Positions 1 through 5,718 of a stretch of 8,295 nt of DNA are shown here, in pieces. Source of the DNA: Aquirufa sp. (GTDB taxonomy: Bacteria; Bacteroidota; Bacteroidia; Cytophagales; Spirosomataceae); assembly GCA_030833145.1 (NCBI GenBank), contig JAURHT010000087.1:1-8295 (forward strand), written 5' to 3'. How positions within the stretch are numbered: position 1 is the first letter of the stretch; every line of letters starts with the position of its first letter. Made by a program: the position numbers and the translations under genes. Below the pieces are notes generated by a model, which ran no database searches, had not been told where the DNA came from, and saw nothing but the letters and a program-made list of their open reading frames with translations.

Positions 1-1
1 G

Positions 2-922
2 AACGAAAGTGGAGCATCCATCTATTCCGCTTCTGAAGCGGCGCGCGAGGAATTCCCGGATAAGGATGTAACGGTTCGTGGGGCTGTTTCGATTGGTAGA
101 CGATTGATGGATCCTTTGGCAGAACTAGTAAAAATCGACCCTAAATCCATCGGCGTGGGACAATACCAGCATGATGTAGACCAAAAGAAACTGCAAGCCT
201 CCCTAGACGATACCGTTATCTCGTGCGTGAACTCGGTGGGCGTGGAATTAAACACGGCCTCTAAACAGATTCTATCCTACGTTTCTGGCTTAGGCCCACA
301 ACTTGCCCAAAACATCATCGACTACCGCACCAAAAACGGCCCATTCTTAAAACGCTCAGACTTGAAAAAAGTCACGCGTTTAGGCGAAAAGGCTTTCGAA
401 CAAGCCGCCGCTTTCTTACGCATTCGCAACGCAAAAAACCCACTAGACGCCAGCGCCGTGCACCCAGAACGCTACGAAATCGTAGAAAACATGGCGAAAG
501 ATTTAAATTGTAAAGTGTCTGACCTATTAGCGAACGAATCCTTACGCAAACAAATTCGCTTAAGTCAATATGTAAATGCGGAAGTAGGTATGCCTACGTT
601 GACAGACATTATGGAGGAATTAGCCAAACCGGGGCGTGATCCACGGGAGCAATTCGAGGCGTTTGAATTCACGGAGGGCGTAAATTCGATTAAAGATCTT
701 CGGGTAGGAATGAGCTTACCGGGAATTGTGACGAATATTACGAATTTTGGCGCCTTTGTAGACATTGGCGTTCACCAAGACGGTTTAGTACACGTCAGCC
801 AGCTAGCGGACAAGTTCGTGAAAGACCCTAATGAAGTGGTGAAAGTGGCCCAAAAAGTGCAAGTCCGAGTGACGGAGGTGGATGAGGCGCGGAAGAGGAT
901 AGCGCTGAGTATGAAAAGCTAA
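2..922 (+). CDS. tex: Tex-family RNA-binding transcription accessory protein, C-terminal part (5' end outside window)
   Basis: The reading frame is open from base 2 to a TAA at 920-922, giving 306 residues. Family members are usually about 700-780 residues, so only the C-terminal part is present and the true start lies upstream. The internal TTG at 104 is not a start, because the Tex-like sequence '[14 protein letters not shown]' and '[18 protein letters not shown]' runs through it. In order one sees the end of the YqgF-like domain (about 1-35), the '[16 protein letters not shown]' stretch, a helix-hairpin-helix region around '[15 protein letters not shown]' (about 85-140), and a C-terminal S1 RNA-binding domain (about 235-304, with '[16 protein letters not shown]' and 'DGLVHVSQL'). 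Tex is a cytoplasmic nucleic-acid-binding protein linked to transcription and to gene expression under stress. It converges on the metal cassette across a palindromic element. The identification is secure, but the precise role in this organism is not known. Confidence 0.96.
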   Translation, partial: NESGASIYSASEAAREEFPDKDVTVRGAVSIGRRLMDPLAELVKIDPKSIGVGQYQHDVDQKKLQASLDDTVISCVNSVGVELNTASKQILSYVSGLGPQLAQNIIDYRTKNGPFLKRSDLKKVTRLGEKAFEQAAAFLRIRNAKNPLDASAVHPERYEIVENMAKDLNCKVSDLLANESLRKQIRLSQYVNAEVGMPTLTDIMEELAKPGRDPREQFEAFEFTEGVNSIKDLRVGMSLPGIVTNITNFGAFVDIGVHQDGLVHVSQLADKFVKDPNEVVKVAQKVQVRVTEVDEARKRIALSMKS

Positions 923-942
923 TGATGAACTGCGGATCTATC

Positions 943-1099
943 AGTATTAAAGCACAAAGAATAAAGTACAAAGATGGTTTCGCCTTCGGCGATGAGTAAG
1001 TGAACTGTTTTAAAAATTCGAAGGAAATAGTTCACGAATCCATCCCCGCAGGGGATTCCTACTTTATTCTTTGTGCTTTATGCTCTATGCTTTAATACT
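943..1099. repeat. Cloverleaf-like palindromic intergenic element with 7-bp-unit arms
   Basis: The left arm 943-968 is the exact reverse complement of 1060-1080 plus 1095-1099, with an extra 14 nt (1081-1094) looped out on the right. Read on the + strand, the right arm is five heptamers from 1062 to 1096: ctttatt, ctttgtg, ctttatg, ctctatg, ctttaat. The reverse complement of the left arm has four: ctttgta, ctttatt, ctttgtg, ctttaat. Three hairpins sit inside: 980-984/988-992 (tcgcc/ggcga, 3-nt loop), 1000-1006/1029-1035 (gtgaact/agttcac, extendable inward), and 1042-1047/1051-1056 (atcccc/ggggat, 3-nt loop). It contains no supported ORF. It lies between the ends of convergent tex and the HMA gene, so it could fold in RNA from either strand and may help end transcription. 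It resembles REP- or MITE-type intergenic repeats, but its copy number cannot be seen from one window. Confidence 0.85.
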
Positions 1100-1117
1100 T
1101 CATTCACCATTTAAAAG

Positions 1118-1435
1118 CTAATTCTTTTTCTTACAACAACTCGGCAACTTCGTGTAGCTTTTTTCTACCGCCTTCACCTCATCTGCATCATATCCCGTTT
1201 CCGAGATTGCTTTTCTGATACCAGCTGCGTCGATTTTCGCTGCGTCGAATTCAACGGTGATCACTTTGTCGTCTAGATTCAAATCGGATTTAGCTACGCC
1301 TTTTGTCAATGCTAAATTCTTTTCGATACGCTCTTTGCACATTTCGCAAATGGCAGAGGTTTTAATCTTGACTGTCTCCTTAGGACCAGCCAATGTCATA
1401 AAAGGCAAAATCAATAAAAATAGAATCTTTTTCAT
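1118..1435 (-). CDS. Secreted heavy-metal-associated (HMA) domain protein, periplasmic metallochaperone-like
   Basis: This is a 105-residue protein. An N-terminal signal peptide (MKKILFLLILPFMTLA, about 1-16) is followed by one HMA fold (about 20-88). The metal-binding CxxC is 'AICEMCKERIEKNL' (C30, C33), and the fold continues through 'GVAKSDLNLDDKVITVEFD' and the closing 'IRKAISETGYDADEV', which matches the usual beta-alpha-beta-beta-alpha-beta pattern. HMA domains of this type bind soft metals, chiefly Cu(I). Because it is exported, it would act in the periplasm rather than as a cytoplasmic CopZ. An additional Cys pair (C100, C101) in a lysine-rich tail is outside the domain and could give a second metal site. 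It is the last gene of a four-gene cassette, starting 4 nt after the preceding stop, so it is very probably cotranscribed. A MerP-like mercury protein is an alternative, but no mer genes are nearby. Confidence 0.88.
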   Translation of the reverse strand: MKKILFLLILPFMTLAGPKETVKIKTSAICEMCKERIEKNLALTKGVAKSDLNLDDKVITVEFDAAKIDAAGIRKAISETGYDADEVKAVEKSYTKLPSCCKKKN

Positions 1436-1439
1436 GACT

Positions 1440-1643
1440 TTATTTTTTAACTACTTTCAGATCCATGGTGCAAGCCGGACATTTACCTTTCTTGGAATAA
1501 GTCTTTTTGCCTTCGCACTTCATAGGACACGCATATTCTTCTTTTTTGCTCTCTTTGGCAGACTTTTGTTCTGTCTGAGATGTGGCCGCAAAGGCCCCAA
1601 ACATTCCCATTACTAGGGTTGAAACTAAGATGTACTTTTTCAT
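1440..1643 (-). CDS. Small secreted heavy-metal-binding-domain (HMBD) protein
   Basis: This is a 67-residue protein with a signal peptide (about 1-19, ending AFA-A), a short charged Lys/Glu linker (about 22-36), and a compact domain 'YACPMKCEGKKTYSKKGKCP' followed by ACTMDLKVV. This is the pattern of the heavy-metal-binding domain found at the N terminus of many CusB-type efflux adaptors and in P-type copper ATPases ('YxCPMHP...GKCPxCGMxL'). The probable metal ligands are C39, M41, C43, C55, C58 and M60. The usual CPMHP histidine is replaced by Lys (CPMKC) and an extra Cys is gained. Here the domain stands alone as a tiny exported protein and is not fused to an adaptor. It starts 1 nt after the receptor gene's stop and ends 4 nt before the HMA gene's start, which ties it to both. 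Whether it acts as a chaperone, buffer or partner of the receptor is inference. Confidence 0.86.
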   Translation of the reverse strand: MKKYILVSTLVMGMFGAFAATSQTEQKSAKESKKEEYACPMKCEGKKTYSKKGKCPACTMDLKVVKK

Positions 1644-1644
1644 A

Positions 1645-3648
1645 TTAATTGATTTTAAAACGGATTCCTGTATAAACCATGGTGCCGGTTATCGGCCCCC
1701 AAACCATCGAGGCATCAAAACCCATGGCAAATGGATCTTTGGCACTCATAATCGGGTTGGCTTGAGTAAAATTAAAAAGATTTTCCGCACCTAGGTACAA
1801 TTCCCACTTTTTAAATTGCCGCGTCACTTGCGCATTCACAGTTGAAAAGGCAGGGGCCTGAACTTCAGGCGATGATGCGGTATGTAAATGACCCAAGGTC
1901 GCATTTGGGATTCTTCTGCCTCCATTCCATTGCCAGGTAAGATCATATTTCCAAATCTCATAAGGCGTCGCATAAGCCAAATTAACCAAAACACGATCTC
2001 TATTCAAAAACGGTTTTGAAAGTCGATTTAAGGTTCCTGCCTCGGTTATATAATCCGCCTGCACATCTTGGAAACGATAAGCCGCTTTGATTTCAAATCG
2101 CTTAAATGGACTATAATTAAATTCGGACTGTAAACTAGTCGAGTAAGACGCTCCAGGACTTGAGTAGAAGCGTACACTAGAAGCGGACTCCATATCCACC
2201 ATCCATTGGTGGGTAAAATCGGTCTGAAAAGCATCTAAGACTAGATTTGCCTTGCGCGATCCGATATTCATATTCTTCGTCAGGGTAATCCCGTAATTCC
2301 ATGAAACTTCCAATGGATTTAGATTCCCGACTAATTTTAAAGCCCGGTTATTAATCAAATAACCCATATTTTCTGCCAAAGGATTCACTCGTCTCCACCC
2401 CTTTCCGGCAGATAAACGAACGATCCAATCCGGCGCTACATCCCATTTCAGGTGCAGACGTGGAACCCATTGTGTGCCTAGCTGGTTGTGAAAGTCGACC
2501 CTTTGGCCTAACACAACAGTTAAAGTATTCGGAATCGTCCAAGTGTATTCTCCATAAACACCAGGCACTATTTCCGTACGCGAATAAGCAGAATCAATGT
2601 AGGACTCCTGATAAGAATCCATCAAGAAACTCGCACCGGTCTTCCAAGTGTGATTTGTATTTCCGATTATGGATTGAAAAATCAAATTACCGTAGACACT
2701 CTGTTCGCGACCCTGGTAATTTTTCGTGGCAAAATAGGAGTCATTTGCGTGATTCGCCGTGCTTAAAATCAAGGCCAACCCTTGGTAAGGCTTGTCCGGG
2801 TACAAACGCGCAATCTTTGCAAAGGTCTCCAAGCGCTCCGTTTTACTACCAAAACCATAATACCACGTTCTATCTGAGTTAGATGTGAACGACTTTTGGC
2901 CCCCTAAACGATCTTCAAACAAGTAATTCGCCCCCCATTGAATCATCCAGCGATCGGTGGCATATTTCCAGCGATTAAGGACGTTGATTAAATTAAACAA
3001 AGGCAAATCCAGAAAACCATCTCCATTACCATCCAGGCGAGCCGCCTGCTGAGAATAGTGTGTCAATAAGCCTGTAGACAAACGGGAATTAAAGCGGTGA
3101 GCGCCCTGCTGATTGACTTCAAAACGCCCCTGCGAGTTCGTGTAGGTATTTAAATAATACACTTCGGAGGTATCTGGCTTCGCGAGTTCGACATTTATCG
3201 CACCCGTCATCGATTCATAACCATTCACAACGGAGATGGTTCCTTTTGCCAAATCAATCGATTTTATCCACGTTCCTGGTAAATAATTCAAGCCATAGGT
3301 GGATTTCAGACCGCGAATGGACGGAATATTCTCCACATTCGTTTGCACGTAGGTGCCAGCTAAACCCAACATTTGGATTTGTTTCGAACCCGTTACCGCA
3401 TCCGCATAATTCACGGAAACGGAGGCGTTAGTCTCAAAACTCTCTGAAAGATTGCAACAAGCTGCCTTCCCCAAAGTTTTGATTGTCATTATCTCGGTGG
3501 CCAGAACGGCATTATCGTCTTTTTGGCCAGGATTAGCTACTATCCGAAATTCTTTAAGTTCTGTCTCGCGCTCAATACTGTCTTTTCGCACGACTTTTTG
3601 AGCCTGCAAAAGCGTCGATAAACTGAGTAAAATAAGTAATTTATGCAT
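1645..3648 (-). CDS. TonB-dependent outer-membrane receptor, probable metal (copper) receptor
   Basis: This is a 667-residue protein that begins with a signal peptide (about 1-16, 'LLQA|Q'). A TonB-box-like stretch 'ETELKEFRIVA' (about 28-38) is followed by a plug domain (about 48-155: 'GLAGTYVQTNVENIPSIRGL', 'VNGYESMTGAINVELAKP') and a beta-barrel to the C terminus, which ends in a typical alternating strand 'TGIRFKIN'. It would sit in the outer membrane and import a substrate using TonB/ExbBD energy. Such receptors are often auto-annotated as BtuB-like. The plug carries a Cys pair, 'GKAACCNLSESFE' (C64, C65), that would suit a soft metal. A 'DGNGDGFLDLP' stretch (D206, N208, D210, D214) looks like an EF-hand-type calcium loop. 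The N-terminal carboxypeptidase-regulatory-like domain common in Bacteroidota receptors is absent. Its company with two metal-binding exported proteins argues for copper or a related metal. The substrate is not proven. Confidence 0.92.
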   Translation of the reverse strand: MHKLLILLSLSTLLQAQKVVRKDSIERETELKEFRIVANPGQKDDNAVLATEIMTIKTLGKAACCNLSESFETNASVSVNYADAVTGSKQIQMLGLAGTYVQTNVENIPSIRGLKSTYGLNYLPGTWIKSIDLAKGTISVVNGYESMTGAINVELAKPDTSEVYYLNTYTNSQGRFEVNQQGAHRFNSRLSTGLLTHYSQQAARLDGNGDGFLDLPLFNLINVLNRWKYATDRWMIQWGANYLFEDRLGGQKSFTSNSDRTWYYGFGSKTERLETFAKIARLYPDKPYQGLALILSTANHANDSYFATKNYQGREQSVYGNLIFQSIIGNTNHTWKTGASFLMDSYQESYIDSAYSRTEIVPGVYGEYTWTIPNTLTVVLGQRVDFHNQLGTQWVPRLHLKWDVAPDWIVRLSAGKGWRRVNPLAENMGYLINNRALKLVGNLNPLEVSWNYGITLTKNMNIGSRKANLVLDAFQTDFTHQWMVDMESASSVRFYSSPGASYSTSLQSEFNYSPFKRFEIKAAYRFQDVQADYITEAGTLNRLSKPFLNRDRVLVNLAYATPYEIWKYDLTWQWNGGRRIPNATLGHLHTASSPEVQAPAFSTVNAQVTRQFKKWELYLGAENLFNFTQANPIMSAKDPFAMGFDASMVWGPITGTMVYTGIRFKIN

Positions 3649-3688
3649 CGTTTTGTTGATTAAAATGATAGAAATAAAATCCTATTTT

Positions 3689-4084
3689 TTAAATCAAATA
3701 CGACTGCAATTGGGCTAAGCGAGCCTGCCGAGTGAGTGGAGGGGAATTCGAGGTGTACGAAAAATAATCAAGCTCTTGGATATAAAAATCAGTTGATTTA
3801 ACTGTCGATGTGCTCAAAATAGGAGAAAAAGCGAATACCAGTGCTTGACTTCCTTTGCTTAAGTCGAAATTAAACTTCACCTGGTACTTACCTAACAAAC
3901 AGCATTTGGCTCTTGATATGTGTGCTTCTACTGTTTTTTTGCAGCAAGATTCTGCTTTTGTAAATGAAGTTTTCTTTGCCCCAGTGTAGACACAAGTGGC
4001 CTCTGTCCACGAGATTCCTAAGCTCCCGAAAAGAATACAGGCGGCTAAGAATAAGGACGTGAAGCTTTTGGCAAAGAATTTCAT
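3689..4084 (-). CDS. Small exported cysteine-pair protein, HYC_CC_PP-like
   Basis: The protein has 131 residues from the ATG at 4084. A TTG one codon upstream (4087) would add only one residue and is less likely. The N terminus has a hydrophobic signal segment (about 8-25), so export is likely. The mature part holds a lone Cys (C31 in 'ATCVYTG'), two Cys pairs (C47-C48 in 'AESCCKK', C61-C62 in 'RAKCCLLG'), a 'YQVKFNFDL' strand and, near the end, 'TSNSPPLTRQARLAQLQSYL' with a Pro pair at 115-116. This layout resembles the small Bacteroidota proteins named HYC_CC_PP, which are typically found beside TonB-dependent receptors. The HYC part is not well kept here (CVY in its place). It is the first gene of the cassette, 40 nt ahead of the receptor. 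No activity is known to me. Metal binding by the Cys pairs or a receptor-partner role is inference. Confidence 0.75.
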   Translation of the reverse strand: MKFFAKSFTSLFLAACILFGSLGISWTEATCVYTGAKKTSFTKAESCCKKTVEAHISRAKCCLLGKYQVKFNFDLSKGSQALVFAFSPILSTSTVKSTDFYIQELDYFSYTSNSPPLTRQARLAQLQSYLI

Positions 4085-4119
4085 CAAACGAATTTAAACA
4101 CAATTCACTAATTTGCTGT
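4085..4119. promoter_or_regulatory. 35-bp divergent start-to-start region between the metal cassette and the S8 peptidase
   Basis: The ATG of the exported Cys-pair protein (- strand) and the ATG of the subtilase (+ strand) are separated by only 35 AT-rich bases. No Shine-Dalgarno sequence is seen on either side, as is normal in Bacteroidota. A clear pair of Bacteroidota promoter elements (TTG at about -33 and TAnnTTTG at about -7) does not fit in the gap. A TAATTTG at 4109-4115 is one base short and too close to the ATG for an ordinary leader. Promoters for one or both units therefore probably reach into the opposing coding sequences. This entry marks the region and does not define a promoter. 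Confidence 0.35.
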
Positions 4120-5718
4120 ATGATTCAGCGGTTAATCTTTCTATTCCTTTTCTGTGCTTGCCTTCCCCTGCAGGCTCAGACCTACCGCTACCTCATTCTT
4201 TTCAAAGACAAAGCCTCGAATAGCTATTCAGTAAACAATCCAGGCGCTTTTTTAAGTTCCAAAAGCCTTGAACGTCGCCGCAAAAACCGCGTCGCCGTTT
4301 CAAGCCAAGATTTGCCGGTAAGCACCTCTTACTTAGACCAAGTAAAAACCACCGGTGCCCGCATTTTGTTTCCCTTAAAATGGATTAACGGTGCACTTAT
4401 CACCCAAAAGCCGAGCGAACTCAAGAAAACACTTGCCCTAAGCTGCGTGAAAGGCTTTTATTGGAATTTTCCCGCTGATTCCAGTGCTGCCTTTCAAATT
4501 CAATCGGGGACACAATCCACTGCGATTAGTCCTGATTACGGGAATTCATCCACCCAAATCAACCAACTAGGTATCGACCAGATGCATGCCAAAAATATTC
4601 GCGGTGATGGCGTCCTAATCACCTTGTTAGATGATGGATTTAAAAACGCAAATTCGGTGCCATATCTTCAAAATACTTTCAGTGAAAAACGAATCACCGC
4701 CACACTGACCACAGACCCTTCCGTTTCCTCCATCTATGTTACTGGCGGTCACGGCACGAATGTATTATCCACCATCGCGGGATACGAACCAGGTAAATTA
4801 ATCGGAACGGCCTATAAAGCCTCCTTTGCTTTGGCCCAAACCGAAGAAAGCGGACACGAATTAATCGTGGAAGAAGCGAATTGGCTGAGAGGCGCAGAAT
4901 GGGCAGATAGCTTAGGGACCGATATTATATCCTCTTCTTTGGGCTATTCGACCTTCGATAATACCTTGCATAATCACAGCTATTCGGAAATGAACGGCAA
5001 ATCGACGCTCGTTTCTAAAGCCGCAGCTTGGGCGGCAAGCAAAGGCATTTTATGTACCATTAGTGCCGGAAACGAGGGTGCAAATGCCTGGAAATACATC
5101 ACCGCTCCAGCGGATGCAGATTCCATTGTGACCGTAGGTGCCGTCAATGCGGTAGGCGGATTATCGAGCTTCAGTTCGATTGGACCCAGTTTTGACGGCC
5201 GAATCAAGCCCGATGTCGTAGCCTTGGGATCGAACGCCGTGGTCGGTTTAACCGATGGAACGATCGGAATTTCTAGTGGCACCTCCTTCTCTGCCCCTTT
5301 AGTGGCGGGACTAGCGGCAGGTTTAATCCAATCCTTCCCCACGCATAGCGCCCAACAGATCAGAAGTGCCCTCCTAAAATCGGGCTCTCAATTTTCTCGG
5401 ACGGATATGTTGCTTGGATTTGGCATACCTACTTTTGACAAGGCGAACGACGCAATGGAACTCATTTTAGGCAATTCAGAGGAGCCGTCTTTACGCATTT
5501 ACCCAAACCCTCTTGGTCTAGGTGACGCCTTACATATCTCCATTCCCTTCCCAACAGCGCAAGTGGAAATGCTGAATAGCTCCGGAATCGTAGTCCACAC
5601 GTTTTATCTAGTGCAATCAGAATCAACAATTTACCTCGGACCTTTCGTTTCCGGGAAATATTATTTTAGATTTACCGCAGAATCAACCTCAATCATCAAA
5701 CCTGTCCTATTGCTATGA
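4120..5718 (+). CDS. Secreted S8 (subtilisin-like) serine peptidase with T9SS C-terminal sorting domain
   Basis: This is a 532-residue protein with a signal peptide (about 1-20, ending LQAQ), a probable propeptide (about 21-140, 'TYRYLILFKDK' and 'SLERRRKNR'), and then the subtilase domain (about 145-450). The catalytic triad is visible: Asp171 in 'ITLLDDGF', His211 in 'TGGHGTNV' and Ser389 in 'SSGTSFSAPLVAGL'. The oxyanion Asn318 is in 'SAGNEG'. The C-terminal 75 residues (about 457-532, opening 'SLRIYPNPL', later 'SGKYYFRF') form a type A T9SS sorting domain. The enzyme should cross the outer membrane by T9SS and be released or anchored at the surface. Related proteins in Cytophagales have the same prodomain-S8-CTD order, and the length is usual. 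The stop overlaps the next gene's start (ATGA), so the two are probably cotranslated. The natural substrate is unknown. The enzyme appears intact. Confidence 0.95.
   Translation: MIQRLIFLFLFCACLPLQAQTYRYLILFKDKASNSYSVNNPGAFLSSKSLERRRKNRVAVSSQDLPVSTSYLDQVKTTGARILFPLKWINGALITQKPSELKKTLALSCVKGFYWNFPADSSAAFQIQSGTQSTAISPDYGNSSTQINQLGIDQMHAKNIRGDGVLITLLDDGFKNANSVPYLQNTFSEKRITATLTTDPSVSSIYVTGGHGTNVLSTIAGYEPGKLIGTAYKASFALAQTEESGHELIVEEANWLRGAEWADSLGTDIISSSLGYSTFDNTLHNHSYSEMNGKSTLVSKAAAWAASKGILCTISAGNEGANAWKYITAPADADSIVTVGAVNAVGGLSSFSSIGPSFDGRIKPDVVALGSNAVVGLTDGTIGISSGTSFSAPLVAGLAAGLIQSFPTHSAQQIRSALLKSGSQFSRTDMLLGFGIPTFDKANDAMELILGNSEEPSLRIYPNPLGLGDALHISIPFPTAQVEMLNSSGIVVHTFYLVQSESTIYLGPFVSGKYYFRFTAESTSIIKPVLLL

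Noticed and set aside
943..1099. tRNA or tRNA-like gene because of the cloverleaf look
   Set aside because: The arm lengths are wrong, there is no T-psi-C or anticodon-loop consensus, and the outer stem is a heptamer repeat far longer than an acceptor stem.
2460..2882. Open frame of 140 codons on the + strand within the receptor gene
   Set aside because: It lies wholly antisense to a well-supported receptor, its translation has low-complexity, non-protein-like composition, and it has no recognisable domain.
1645..3648. Naming the receptor BtuB (vitamin B12 receptor)
   Set aside because: Similarity to BtuB is general to the receptor fold. No cobalamin genes or riboswitch lie nearby, while metal-binding neighbours and the plug CC pair point elsewhere.
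4085..4087. TTG as the start of the exported Cys-pair protein
   Set aside because: The next codon is ATG (4084-4082) and leads straight into a normal signal peptide, so the TTG adds one residue with no support.
4109..4115. TAATTTG as a -7 promoter element for the subtilase
   Set aside because: It is one base short of TAnnTTTG and only 4 bases from the ATG, with no well-placed TTG partner that I could identify.
4980..5342. Open frame of 120 codons on the - strand within the subtilase gene
   Set aside because: It is opposite the catalytic domain with its conserved Asn and Ser motifs. It is an antisense shadow of those codons.
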